A stretch of DNA of 61,208 bases from Terriglobia bacterium (GTDB lineage: Bacteria; Acidobacteriota; Terriglobia; Acidiferrales; UBA7541): assembly GCA_020073585.1 (NCBI GenBank), contig JAIQEV010000021.1, forward strand, positions 1 through 61,208. The letters run 5' to 3'. Shown piece by piece: positions 32,594 through 41,522 of the stretch; positions within the stretch are counted from its first letter, which is position 1, and each line of letters begins with the position of its first letter. The notes under the pieces were generated by a model. That model made no database searches. It was not told where the DNA came from and worked only from the letters and a program-made list of their open reading frames with translations. Both the position numbers and the translations under genes were made by a program.

Positions 32594-32599
32594 TATACT
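32594..32599 (+). promoter_or_regulatory. Possible -10 for DUF1326 gene
   Basis: TATACT preceded by TGG in an extended -10 context, 37 bp upstream of the ATG at 32637. No convincing -35. Confidence 0.35.
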
Positions 32600-32636
32600 T
32601 CCCGCCTCTCGGATACCGCGTTGCAAGGAGACTCGC

Positions 32637-33254
32637 ATGAATACCAAATGGGCGATGAAAGGCACACTCCTGGGAGCCTGCAGTTGCGACTGGGGCTGCC
32701 CCTGCAGCTTCGACGCGCCACCGACGCGGGGCTTCTGCGAAGGCGGCTACCTGTGGCACGTGGATAAAGGGAACTTCGGCGGCGTCTCTCTGGACGGGCT
32801 TTCCTTCACCTGGCTGGGGCATTCGCCCGGCCCGCTGCACAAGGGCGACGTCACCTGGCTGGTGGCCGCGGACGAAAAGGCCGATGCCGCGCAGCGCCAG
32901 GCTCTCGCCACGCTCTTCGAAGGGAAATCCGGCGGCCCCTGGACGATCTTCATGGCCGTTGCCGGAAAATATCTGGGAACGCATTTCGTTCCGTTTGAAC
33001 TGGCGCTCGATGGCCTGAACAGCAAAGCGCGCGCCGTGGGCATCGCGGAATACGAAATCGGCCCCATCCTCAATCCGATCACCGGCGAACCCGAGGAACT
33101 CTACCTGGACAAGCCCACCGGTTTTACGTCCAAGCGCGTCACGCTCGGCGCCGCGCGGGTCTATCGCGTGACCACCCCGCATCTGAGCTACGACCACAGC
33201 GGCAAATACGGCGAGTACTCCACCTTCGAGTACACCGGCGAGAGCCCGGCCTGA
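32637..33254 (+). CDS. DUF1326 domain protein
   Basis: A 205-aa soluble protein. The family hallmark is the N-terminal motif LLGACSCDWGCPCSFDAPPT with closely spaced cysteines (CSCDWGCPC), suggestive of metal or thiol chemistry. The rest is strand-rich (GGPWTIFMAVAGKYLG, VGIAEYEIGPI). AAGGAG lies six bases before the ATG. DUF1326 genes often sit beside DUF2182 membrane protein genes, as here (next gene, 23 bp away), so the two probably act together. No biochemical function is established to my knowledge. Confidence 0.88.
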   Translation: MNTKWAMKGTLLGACSCDWGCPCSFDAPPTRGFCEGGYLWHVDKGNFGGVSLDGLSFTWLGHSPGPLHKGDVTWLVAADEKADAAQRQALATLFEGKSGGPWTIFMAVAGKYLGTHFVPFELALDGLNSKARAVGIAEYEIGPILNPITGEPEELYLDKPTGFTSKRVTLGAARVYRVTTPHLSYDHSGKYGEYSTFEYTGESPA

Positions 33255-33277
33255 ACTTCGCCCGCCGCCGGAATCCC

Positions 33278-34108
33278 ATGCACGAAGAAACTCACAGCGG
33301 ACTGCTCCTCGCCGCCGAAGCGGGTCCGCCTCCGGCCTTCACCCGCGACGAACTGTGGCCCCGTGTGTTTGCCACGGGCATATTTACCGCCGCCGCCGCG
33401 CTCACCTGGCGCGGCGTGCGCTCCATGAGCGGCGGCATGCCCATGCCCGGCGGCTGGACCATGCCCATGATGTGGATGGTCATGCCCGGCGAAGCTCCCT
33501 GGAACGCCGCTTGGATGTTCCTGCTGATGTGGCAGGCGATGATGATCGCCATGATGCTGCCTTCGACCTGGCCCATGCTCTCGCTCTACCGCCGCACCGC
33601 GCAGCACACCGCCACGCGCCGCGCCGGCCTCGCCACTTTTCTCGCCGGCGCCGGCTATTTTGCAGTTTGGCTGGCCTTCGGCGCCGTGGCCTTTGCTCTT
33701 GGCCTGGAACTCTCCCGCCTGGCCATGCAATCGGACCGCCTGAGCCAGTGGATTCCCCCCACAGCGGGCCTGGCGCTGATCGTCGCCGGCATCTACCAGC
33801 TCACTCCGCTCAAGCAGGCTTGCTTGCGGCACTGCCGCGACCCCATCCTCTTTCTCGGCCACGCCTGGCGCCCCAGCTTTGCCGGCGCCTTGCGCGTCGG
33901 CATCCATCACGGCGCATACTGCGCCGCCTGTTGTTGGGCGCTCATGCTGATTCAGATGGTTCTCGGGGTGATGAATCTCGGCGTGATGATTGCCGTCGCC
34001 GCCGTCATCGCCGGCGAAAAGCTCTGGAAGCGCGGCCCGCTCCTCGCTCGCGCCACCGGCATCGCCGCCATAGCCGCCGGCGCCGTCCTCCTCGCCCGCT
34101 CTCTGTAG
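33278..34108 (+). CDS. DUF2182 predicted metal-binding membrane protein
   Basis: A 276-aa membrane protein with about seven helices. It is unusually methionine-rich near residues 48-92 (MSGGMPMPGG, MPMMWMVMPG, MWQAMMIAMMLP), a pattern common in copper-handling membrane proteins. It also has QACLRHC, HHGAYCAACCWALM and the late QMVLGVMNLGVMI, so several Cys, His and Met residues could bind metal. DUF2182 proteins are annotated as predicted metal-binding membrane proteins. Together with the upstream Cys-rich DUF1326 protein it looks like a two-gene metal-trafficking unit, but the metal is unknown. Confidence 0.88.
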   Translation: MHEETHSGLLLAAEAGPPPAFTRDELWPRVFATGIFTAAAALTWRGVRSMSGGMPMPGGWTMPMMWMVMPGEAPWNAAWMFLLMWQAMMIAMMLPSTWPMLSLYRRTAQHTATRRAGLATFLAGAGYFAVWLAFGAVAFALGLELSRLAMQSDRLSQWIPPTAGLALIVAGIYQLTPLKQACLRHCRDPILFLGHAWRPSFAGALRVGIHHGAYCAACCWALMLIQMVLGVMNLGVMIAVAAVIAGEKLWKRGPLLARATGIAAIAAGAVLLARSL

Positions 34109-34211
34109 CGCAGTTTTTGCCCGCCGCTCTGCGCTGCACTCTCCGTTCTCTTTCTCTGCGCCCTCTGCGTCTCCGCGTTGTCTCTTTCTTCGAGTTTTTC
34201 CCTGAGGGAGC

Positions 34212-34616
34212 TCACCCTGGCCGGATGGCCATCACGATGCGCTGCCGCCGCCGGAACATCGCCAAAAAGTCCAGCAGTTGCTTCCACGGCACATACTTCC
34301 GGTTCAGCAGCCGCATCCCCAGCGCCGCTTCCTCGCCCGTGAGAATCTCCGCCCGCGCGGCAACCCACTCGCCCAGCAATCCCCCGCGCGTGTCGCACGG
34401 AGCAATCCGCACCCGCGCATTATTCCGGATGCGCTTCGCCTTGCCGGACTCCGCGATCGTGTTGGCATACAGCTTTTGCGGCCCGGCGCCTTGCGCCGCA
34501 TCCTCGGCCGCGGCGAACCACACTGGCGTCCGCACCGCCCTGCCGTCTTTCCGGTACGTCTCCAGATTCAAGTATCTCTTCCCTGCAAACGCGGAAAACA
34601 AATTGTCGGTCGTCAT
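34212..34616 (-). CDS. PPOX-class F420/flavin-binding protein, Rv2061-like
   Basis: A 134-aa split-barrel protein. YLNLETYRKDGRAVRTPVWFA and SGKAKRIRNNARVRIAPCDTRG are typical of the PPOX-class F420-dependent family related to mycobacterial Rv2061. Such enzymes bind F420, FMN or haem and reduce diverse substrates. F420 use in this organism is not shown by anything in the window. It lies convergent to DUF2182 and upstream of, on the same strand as, the ABC permease pair. No operon partner is clear. Confidence 0.82.
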   Translation of the reverse strand: MTTDNLFSAFAGKRYLNLETYRKDGRAVRTPVWFAAAEDAAQGAGPQKLYANTIAESGKAKRIRNNARVRIAPCDTRGGLLGEWVAARAEILTGEEAALGMRLLNRKYVPWKQLLDFLAMFRRRQRIVMAIRPG

Positions 34617-34682
34617 GGTCGTTTCCTGACCTCTTGTGGGACAGGCATTCTTGCTTGTCCCGCAGTCTCCTGCCGAGGAGCT

Positions 34683-36011
34683 CTATTCGTACCGCAGCGC
34701 CTCCACCGGATCCAGCCGCGCCGCCTTCCACGCCGGGTACATCCCGAAGCCGATCCCGATCGCCGCGCACAGCGTCAGCGCCGTCAAGATCCAGAACACC
34801 GAGAGCGTCGCCGGAAACGACAGCACAAAACGCAGCGAAAGCCCCAGCCCCGATCCCGCCAGCACTCCGATCACCCCGCCCACCGCGCACAGCACCACCG
34901 ACTCCAGCAGAAACTGCAGCAGAATGTTGCCGCGCTTCGCCCCCATCGCCTTGCGCACCCCGATCTCCCGCGTCCGCTCCGTCACGCTCACCAGCATGAT
35001 GTTCATCACCCCGATCCCTCCCACCAGCAGCGCCACGAACGCCACCGCGAACGTCAGGATGAAGATCAGCCCGCTGATCTTGTTCCACAGCTCCAGAAAA
35101 TAGTCCGAGGTGAACAGCGCGAAATCGTCCGGCTTGTCGCTCGCCAGCCGCCGCTTCCGCCGCAGCAGCTCGCGGATCTCTTCCACCGCCTCCCCCACCT
35201 TTTCGGGATCGCGGGCCTTCGCGAAGATCACGTAGTCCTTCTGGTTCGGATAGAGCTTGCGCAGCGTCGTATCCGGCATCATGGCGATGTTATCTTCGGG
35301 ATTCTTGCCCCCGGAGATCCCCTGCTTGCGCTTCTGCGCCGTCCCGATCACCGTGAAGAGCTGCCCGTCCAGCGTGACCTCCTTCCCGACGGGGTCCTCC
35401 TGCGGATCGGGAAAAAGGATGCGCGTCGTGTCGTAGCCCAGCGCCACCACCGGCGAACGGTGCTCCATGTCCGTCTCCGTCAGCCACCGCCCGCGCTCCA
35501 GCTTGATCTCGAAAATCTTCCCCAGGTCCGGCGCGTTCCCCTGCAGGATCACGTTCTTCGCCCGGTACCCGCCGCGCCGCACGCTCGCGCTTCCGCTCCC
35601 GAACTGCGGCAGGAAAATCCGCAGCGACGCCGACGCCGCCGACACCTGCGGCAGCAGCGCCATCTCCTCCGCCCATTCCGGCTGCAGCTCCTTGCGTGTG
35701 AACCACTCGCTCGGCGGCCGCGACAGCGTCGCCCACGGAAAGCGGTAGCAGATGATAGTGTCCGAGCCCAGCTCGCGGATGCCCCCCAGCACGTTTTCGT
35801 TCAGCCCGTTGATCACCGTGCTCACCGCGATCACCGTGGTGATCCCGATCACGATGCCCAGCACGGTCAGCGCCGAGCGCAGCGGATTGCGCCGCAGCGA
35901 ATCCATGGCCAGCAGGAACGTCTCGCGCAGCTCCACCTGCCGCGCCGTCCCCGCCAGCCCGCGCAGCCGCCCCGCTCTCGCTCCGCTCATGGTCCGGCTC
36001 ATCGTGGCCAT
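34683..36011 (-). CDS. MacB-like ABC transporter permease (second gene)
   Basis: A 442-aa permease with a MacB/FtsX layout: an N-terminal helix (LRSALTVLGIVIGITTVIAVSTVI, ~45-70), a large periplasmic MacB_PCD domain to ~310, then three helices. The conserved loop GIGVMNIMLVSVTERTREIG (~335-355) and the terminal ARLDPVEALRYE are diagnostic. These proteins transmit ATP-driven force to periplasmic partners for export or signalling. No nucleotide-binding subunit is fused or adjacent, so the ATPase must be encoded elsewhere. It lies 12 bp downstream of a paralogue and probably forms a heterodimer with it. Confidence 0.9.
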   Translation of the reverse strand: MATMSRTMSGARAGRLRGLAGTARQVELRETFLLAMDSLRRNPLRSALTVLGIVIGITTVIAVSTVINGLNENVLGGIRELGSDTIICYRFPWATLSRPPSEWFTRKELQPEWAEEMALLPQVSAASASLRIFLPQFGSGSASVRRGGYRAKNVILQGNAPDLGKIFEIKLERGRWLTETDMEHRSPVVALGYDTTRILFPDPQEDPVGKEVTLDGQLFTVIGTAQKRKQGISGGKNPEDNIAMMPDTTLRKLYPNQKDYVIFAKARDPEKVGEAVEEIRELLRRKRRLASDKPDDFALFTSDYFLELWNKISGLIFILTFAVAFVALLVGGIGVMNIMLVSVTERTREIGVRKAMGAKRGNILLQFLLESVVLCAVGGVIGVLAGSGLGLSLRFVLSFPATLSVFWILTALTLCAAIGIGFGMYPAWKAARLDPVEALRYE

Positions 36012-36023
36012 CGTTCGTCCGCC

Positions 36024-37265
36024 CTACTCCGAGCGCAGCGCCACCACCGGGTCCAGCCGCGCCGCCTTCGACGCCGGATAGGTCCCGAAGAACAGCCCCA
36101 CGCTCAGCGCCACCAGCAATCCCCCCAGCACCGACCACAACTGCACCGCGCTCGGCAGCGGTGAGACCCACGACACCAGCTTCGCCACCAGCACTCCCAG
36201 CGCCACTCCCAGCGCCCCGCCGACCAGCGCGATCGTGGACGACTCGATCAGGAACTGCAGCAGAATGTCCGCCCGCCGCGCTCCCACCGACTTCCGCAGC
36301 CCGATCTCCCGCGTCCGCTCCGTCACGCTCACCAGCATGATGTTCATGATCACGATCCCGCCCACCACCAGCGAAATCGAGGCGATGGCGATGGTCACGA
36401 AGAAAAACGTCGAGCTGATGCTCTTCCACAGCTCCAGAAACGAATCGCTCGTCTCCAGGCTGAAATCATCCTTCGCTCCATACATCAGGTGCCGCCGCCC
36501 GCGCATGATCTGCCGCACTTCATCCACCGTCACCTGAATGCGCGCCGCCGCCGCTGTCCGCGCCGTCACCCGCAGCGAATCCCGCGGCGACCCGAACTCC
36601 TTCCGGTAGGTGTTCAGCGGCAGGATGATCCAGTTGTCCTGCGAATTCCCCAGCGCCGACCCCAGCTTCGTCCCCACCCCGATGACCTGGCAGGGCAGAT
36701 TGTTCCAGCGGATCTCCTTCCCCAGCGCGTCCACCCCCGGCAGCAGATTCTCCACCACGTCCCAGCCCAGCACGCACACCGGCGCCGCGCTGCGCATGTC
36801 GGACTCGTTGATGTGCCGCCCCGCCGCCAGCTCCACGTCGTAGAGCTGCGCCATCTGCGGCGTCCACGCCCGCAAATTCGTGTCCTTCACCGAGTTCAGC
36901 CCGGACTTCGTCTCCACCCGCCCGCCCAGCGACGCTCCCACTTCCGTGCAGCTCCGGCACAGCTCGCGCACCGCCTCGTAGTCCTCGTAGGTGATCGGCT
37001 TGCGCTTCTGAAATTCCAGGTAGTCGTCCACGTTGGTGACGATGGACGGCTGCTTGGCCAGACCGAAGACGTCCGCGCCCAGCCGGAACACCTTCTCCGT
37101 GACGTAGCGGTTGGCCCCGTTGATCAGGCTCACCACCGCGATCACCGAGGTCACCCCGATCACCACGCCCAGCAGCGTCAGCACACTGCGCAGCTTGTGC
37201 GCCCACAAACTGGACGTGGCAATCCCCACCGCCTCCGAAAAATTCATCGTCGATCGTCGCGCCAT
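36024..37265 (-). CDS. MacB-like ABC transporter permease (first gene)
   Basis: A 413-aa paralogue of the downstream permease. The first helix is LRSVLTLLGVVIGVTSVIAVVS, the MacB_PCD periplasmic domain spans ~60-280, and the conserved IVIMNIMLVSVTERTREIG and ARLDPVVALRSE segments follow. The tandem arrangement suggests a heteromeric transporter. The start could be MARRSTM at 37265 or the internal MNFSEAV (37247); the latter gives the usual N-terminal cytoplasmic helix. It carries no ATPase domain. A convergent/adjacent TonB receptor gene begins upstream on the same strand, separated by a terminator. Confidence 0.9.
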   Translation of the reverse strand: MARRSTMNFSEAVGIATSSLWAHKLRSVLTLLGVVIGVTSVIAVVSLINGANRYVTEKVFRLGADVFGLAKQPSIVTNVDDYLEFQKRKPITYEDYEAVRELCRSCTEVGASLGGRVETKSGLNSVKDTNLRAWTPQMAQLYDVELAAGRHINESDMRSAAPVCVLGWDVVENLLPGVDALGKEIRWNNLPCQVIGVGTKLGSALGNSQDNWIILPLNTYRKEFGSPRDSLRVTARTAAAARIQVTVDEVRQIMRGRRHLMYGAKDDFSLETSDSFLELWKSISSTFFFVTIAIASISLVVGGIVIMNIMLVSVTERTREIGLRKSVGARRADILLQFLIESSTIALVGGALGVALGVLVAKLVSWVSPLPSAVQLWSVLGGLLVALSVGLFFGTYPASKAARLDPVVALRSE

Positions 37266-37363
37266 AATCCCAGAAATTCATCCTAGCACACGCAATACCG
37301 GGGGCAGAGATTCCAGCCCGGGGACGCGGCATAAGGCCGGGGCACGTCCCAGACCATAAAAAA

Positions 37364-37392
37364 AGGGCGTCCCGATCGGATCGGGACGCCCT
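37364..37392 (-). terminator. Terminator of the TonB receptor gene
   Basis: Read on the minus strand: AGGGCGTCCCGATC with its complement forms a 12-14-bp GC-rich stem with a tiny loop, followed by a run of eight T (plus-strand A-run 37357-37364). It lies 42 bp downstream of the receptor stop codon and isolates the receptor from the permease pair. Confidence 0.9.
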
Positions 37393-37433
37393 GAAAAGCA
37401 GCCGTCGCGCCGCTCCGGCGCGCCGGGAAGGGG

Positions 37434-40400
37434 TTAGAAGGTGAACCGCAGCCCCAGACGGATGCTACGGCCCGTCTGGAACAGATAGGGCTTTCCGTAT
37501 TGGCTGTTCACGGTGATCGGACCAGCACCGCTGACCAGGTTGGTTGGCGCGTTGTTTAGCAGGGCCGCCACGTTATACGGATGCTCGGCGGCAGAGTAGA
37601 AGGGCGCACCGTCAAAGATGGCATGCCCTCCGGGCGTGATGAACTGTTGGGAATAGTTGGAGTCAATCTGCGAATAGTACGCAGTGGTTGCCCTCCTGTT
37701 GAACAGGTTGGTGAAATTTGCGTAGAACCTGATGGCCATTCTTTCGTGGAATTTGAGGTTCTGTCCCACGTTGAAGTCGGCCTGTGTGAACCAGGGTGTC
37801 CGCTTGACATAGGGATTGCTCACGGTAATTACGCCCGTGGCCGGGTCTTGGGTGACGTCTATCCACTTCCCACGGCCTGCGACCAGCGTCGGGAATGCTC
37901 CCGGAAAGGCGTAACCAACGTCCACGTAGCTGGTCTGCGCCGTGCCACTGTAAGCGTTGGCGAACAGCCCGATGTCGGTAGAGTGGTGGTGGCCCTCTGT
38001 CAACTCGTAATACGCCCATCCCTTAAAGGCATTCGGGCGATCGGTGGGCAGCGGTCCGCTGGCGGACTTGCCGTTCGCGTCCCAGGAGAAGTAAGGTTCG
38101 TCGAAGGCGCGGCTGTTGTTCGGCGAATTACGTCCTCCGCCGGCGTCACCGAGGTCCGTGCTGGTCAGGCCCGAGTAATTACCCCACAGCCTGCTATAGG
38201 TATAGGAGAACGAGCCGGCCCAATGGCTGCTGTATGCCTTTGTCAGGCGAATTTCCAGCCCATCGTAATTGCGCTGCACCGGGATGTTGTCCGGGCAGGC
38301 CGGGGTGGACGTTGCTGTGCATCCGCTGGAGACGCCGTAAAGGAACTTGTAGAAACCATCGAAGGTTTTGTTGACGCCTTCGCCGGGGTTAACGATGACG
38401 AAAGTCTCGCCAATGTTGGGGTTGAATATGGCCGAGTCTTCGATCGCGTGATCGAGACGGCGGCGGTCCCAACGCGCTTCGAGGGCCAGGTTTTTTGCCA
38501 CTTGGTAGTCAGCTCCAAGCGTGGATTCATGTTGCCGGTAGGGTTTGAGGCCTGGAACTACACCCTCTTGCGTGGCCGTGCATGTGGCGCACGTGGTGGG
38601 AAAGGTGCGGTAATTTTGGTTTTCCAGGAACGTCAGCCCCGCAGGGGTGGTACCCCCTGCCCAATTGGCTTGGCTGGAGGCATCCGGGCCACTGCAGTAG
38701 CGGCCATTGTTGTCGAACGCCGGAAGGATCGAGGCGAGGTTCGATGTATCAAGAGCGTAGGCGCAGTTCTGCCAGTACTGGCCGCCAAAGGAACTGATGG
38801 CCAGATTCAGCTTCATGATGTCATTGACTACGCCGTAGCCCCCGAACACCTTCAACTTGCCGTTCCGGAAAACGTCCCAAGCGGCGCCCAGGCGGGGAGC
38901 AATCTTATCGCCCCAGCCGAAGCTGATGGGAGTTGACGGTGCGCCGGCTGGCTGATTCTCCGCGGGCAAGTATTCCTTCTCGATGCGCATGCCCGCATTG
39001 ATGGTGATGCCATGCCCCACGGTCCAGGAATCCTGGAGAAAGAAACCGTGGTTGCGGCTGAGGGCATAGCCGGAAGAACCATAATCCTCCACCTGCGCCC
39101 AGCCGTAGAGACCCTGGCATTGGCCGTAGAGGGAGACGAACGGTGCGCAATTGGCCGTGCCGACCGGGCCTTGCGCAACGTAGGGAGATGCGGTTCCGAC
39201 GTATAGATTCACCGCCGGTTCATTGAACCGCTGGTAGATGTCGTTGCTCAATTGATTGAGCTGATAGCCGAACTTGAAGTTGTGAGTGCCCCGCCATCCG
39301 CTCTTGTACCAGGCAAAATCCTGGTTGAACTGGGTATGCTTGTTTGCGTTGCGGACCGTGGTGTTGATGTTGTGCGCCACATTGAAGTAGCCGGTGCCTT
39401 GCTGCAAGGAAGCGGGCAGCGCATTTCCCTGCGCGTCCGTTGCGCCCGGAAGGCCGCTCGTCTGCCAGATGAATATGCTGCCACCCGTCGGGAAGCCGAA
39501 GTCCCGATAGTTCTCAAAATAATAGCCGAACCTGGTGGTGGAGATCAGGCGCTGCGTAATCGTGTAGTCGGCGCCGACGTTAAGGGTATTGTTGGGAGCG
39601 CCGAAGCCCAGAGCGTGATTGAACGCAAAGGCCGGTATGGTCGAGCTGACGTTATAGAAGCCCTGAGTCGAATCCGCGTAAGGCATTGCCTGGCCGCTTT
39701 CGCGCTGATACTGGTAGAGCCAGGACACATACACGCGAAGCTTGCTCGTTACGCTCAGATCCACGCGCGCGTTGGTATAGTAGGTTTGCTGGTTCTGGTC
39801 AAAGTTCAGTGTGCCTAAACCTTGTGAGCTGAAGTCCACCGCTCGGCGGATCTTTGTGAATTGCGGATTGAACCCCACGAAGAACCAGAGACGATCCTTC
39901 TTGACGGGGCCGCCCAGCGTGAAACCGGGGAAGAAGTCCCTGACGCTGTCCTTCTTGGGATTGTATTGCTGGTACGTGGGGTCGATTGCCCCCCAGCTTG
40001 TTGGCGTGCCATTCGAACTGGGATCGTAACGGGAGTAGTCGGGTGCCGCCGCACTCATCCCCGACGAACTGTACTGTGTGAACAGGGAACCGTGCCAAGT
40101 GTTGCCGCCCTTCTTCATGATCACGTTGGCCACGCCACCCAAAGCGCCGCCGTGTTCGGCTTCGACGCCCGAAGTCTTCACCTGTACTTCCTCGATGAAA
40201 TCGAATGGCACGTTGGTGTGGGAATAACCGCCGATATTGTTGGCCGTATCCTGGCCTTCGACAAGGTATCCGTTTTCCGAGTCCGCAGCGCCGCCGACCT
40301 GGTATCCGGCTGACGCGCCGTTCGAACATCCTGTCGGAGAGCAGCCCCCTGTGCCGGCGAAGTTGTTGTACCCGTTCCCCCCCATCAAGGGCTCGTTGCG

Positions 40401-40934
40401 CGCAGAGGGAGCAAACTGGATGATCGACTGGAAAGACTCCCCATGCGGAACAAGATTGATAACGTCCTGGGTAACGTTCGTCATGGTGCGTGAAGTCGTA
40501 GTGTCAATTAACGGAGTTTGGGCGCTTACCTCCACAACGGTTTCCGAGCCGCCAACTTCCAGAGCAATATCGATCGAGGGCAGGTGTCCGACCTCGAGAT
40601 TTAGGCCTTCGCGCTTGACGGTCCTGAAGCCTTTCGCCGTCACCGTGATGGTGTAACTGCCCGGCGGAAGATTGGCGAAACGATAGTAGCCGCTTGCATC
40701 CGTCTCGGCTTCCTTGCTGCCCACCAGCGCAGTGCCTGTCACCACCACCTTCGCATTGGGCACCACCGCCCCGGAGGGATCCTTGACCGTACCCTGCAGA
40801 CCGCCCGTGGTCTCCTGGGCGGACACGCTGGCGACGAACGGCAGCCTCTGCGTGGGCATCAGGCCGGGTATGGCTAGCAGCAGGATCGCCAACCACGCGA
40901 CACGTATGACCGCGTATCTAGAATGCATCTTCAT
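37434..40934 (-). CDS. Oar-like TonB-dependent receptor with N-terminal regulatory-like domain
   Basis: A 1166-aa outer-membrane protein. It has a signal peptide (to ~40), then a carboxypeptidase-regulatory/Cna-B-like domain (TGGLQGTVKDPSGAVVPNAKV ... YRFANLPPGSYTITV, ~45-125). A plug-like region follows (~145-270, with a PLIDTTTSRTMTNVTQ segment), then a long beta-barrel ending RLGLRFTF with a C-terminal phenylalanine. This architecture is abundant in Acidobacteriota, where such receptors are thought to import plant-polymer oligosaccharides or peptides; the ligand here is unknown. It is monocistronic, with its own terminator (37364-37392) and a sigma-54-type promoter at 41105-41120. No SusD partner is present. 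Confidence 0.92.
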   Translation of the reverse strand: MKMHSRYAVIRVAWLAILLLAIPGLMPTQRLPFVASVSAQETTGGLQGTVKDPSGAVVPNAKVVVTGTALVGSKEAETDASGYYRFANLPPGSYTITVTAKGFRTVKREGLNLEVGHLPSIDIALEVGGSETVVEVSAQTPLIDTTTSRTMTNVTQDVINLVPHGESFQSIIQFAPSARNEPLMGGNGYNNFAGTGGCSPTGCSNGASAGYQVGGAADSENGYLVEGQDTANNIGGYSHTNVPFDFIEEVQVKTSGVEAEHGGALGGVANVIMKKGGNTWHGSLFTQYSSSGMSAAAPDYSRYDPSSNGTPTSWGAIDPTYQQYNPKKDSVRDFFPGFTLGGPVKKDRLWFFVGFNPQFTKIRRAVDFSSQGLGTLNFDQNQQTYYTNARVDLSVTSKLRVYVSWLYQYQRESGQAMPYADSTQGFYNVSSTIPAFAFNHALGFGAPNNTLNVGADYTITQRLISTTRFGYYFENYRDFGFPTGGSIFIWQTSGLPGATDAQGNALPASLQQGTGYFNVAHNINTTVRNANKHTQFNQDFAWYKSGWRGTHNFKFGYQLNQLSNDIYQRFNEPAVNLYVGTASPYVAQGPVGTANCAPFVSLYGQCQGLYGWAQVEDYGSSGYALSRNHGFFLQDSWTVGHGITINAGMRIEKEYLPAENQPAGAPSTPISFGWGDKIAPRLGAAWDVFRNGKLKVFGGYGVVNDIMKLNLAISSFGGQYWQNCAYALDTSNLASILPAFDNNGRYCSGPDASSQANWAGGTTPAGLTFLENQNYRTFPTTCATCTATQEGVVPGLKPYRQHESTLGADYQVAKNLALEARWDRRRLDHAIEDSAIFNPNIGETFVIVNPGEGVNKTFDGFYKFLYGVSSGCTATSTPACPDNIPVQRNYDGLEIRLTKAYSSHWAGSFSYTYSRLWGNYSGLTSTDLGDAGGGRNSPNNSRAFDEPYFSWDANGKSASGPLPTDRPNAFKGWAYYELTEGHHHSTDIGLFANAYSGTAQTSYVDVGYAFPGAFPTLVAGRGKWIDVTQDPATGVITVSNPYVKRTPWFTQADFNVGQNLKFHERMAIRFYANFTNLFNRRATTAYYSQIDSNYSQQFITPGGHAIFDGAPFYSAAEHPYNVAALLNNAPTNLVSGAGPITVNSQYGKPYLFQTGRSIRLGLRFTF

Positions 40935-41104
40935 CTGTTCTCCTTACGAATTGTTGTTCAATTGCCTCTGAACTCAGAGTACGGACGCCCCGTTTTACCC
41001 AACGAAAACCATTTTCGGGTTTATTCGACAACTGAACCCGCACGCCACAACCCCTCTGGCGCAAATTAAATCTCACCGGGTGACACTTGGGCGGGCGGCT
41101 TCAC

Positions 41105-41120
41105 TGCAAGAAAGTAGCCA
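41105..41120 (-). promoter_or_regulatory. Sigma-54-type promoter of the TonB receptor
   Basis: On the minus strand TGGCTACTTTCTTGCA matches the -24/-12 pattern, with GG and GC 12 bp apart. The start would fall near 41093, leaving a ~160-nt leader before the receptor ATG. Confidence 0.55.
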
Positions 41121-41213
41121 GGATCAGTGTTATATAGCTCCTGTGTAATCTGCATGATAGGAGCATGTATACAGGAGTATTTCCTCTTGTTCCGTTTTTT
41201 CAAATTTTTATAC

Positions 41214-41236
41214 GTAATATGGTATCGCCATATTAC
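41214..41236. promoter_or_regulatory. Palindrome, possible enhancer-binding site
   Basis: GTAATATGG, spacer TATCG, CCATATTAC: a perfect 9-bp inverted repeat centred about 105 bp upstream of the -24 element. That is the usual distance for activators of sigma-54 polymerase. Confidence 0.45.
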
Positions 41237-41522
41237 TTTGACCATTCTTTCTGATTTGCTCTCGTCTAGTTGGGCTAGGCAGAGGACGTAGAACTGACAG
41301 TTCCGTCAAGACGATCCGGCCATTTCCATCACCCCGCCGGCCGCTTTTACGCTTCGCATTGCCCGGAAATGGCGGCGAAATTCAGACTTACGCCGCAGAA
41401 TTCGGCAAATTGAGAGGCACCACAACCGTCTCGGCTTTTTCCTGCCGTGCCGCGACGCACTTCAGCCAATCAGTTGTCTTCAGGGAATTGAAATGGGAAT
41501 AAGAATGAGAAGGAGAAGGGAA

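Larger units (their letters stand above)
40935..41522. other. Upstream regulatory region of the TonB receptor
   Basis: 588 bp, clearly AT-richer than the surrounding genes and without a protein gene. It contains a minus-strand sigma-54-type promoter (41105-41120), an inverted repeat CTCCTGT/ACAGGAG (41138-41144, 41171-41177) and a 9-bp perfect palindrome (41214-41236). The rest, near 41300-41520, shows nothing I can name. Confidence 0.55.

Noticed and set aside
34278-36164. A 628-codon plus-strand frame opposite the PPOX and ABC permease genes
   Set aside because: Arg/His/Gln/Pro-rich antisense shadow with no domain.
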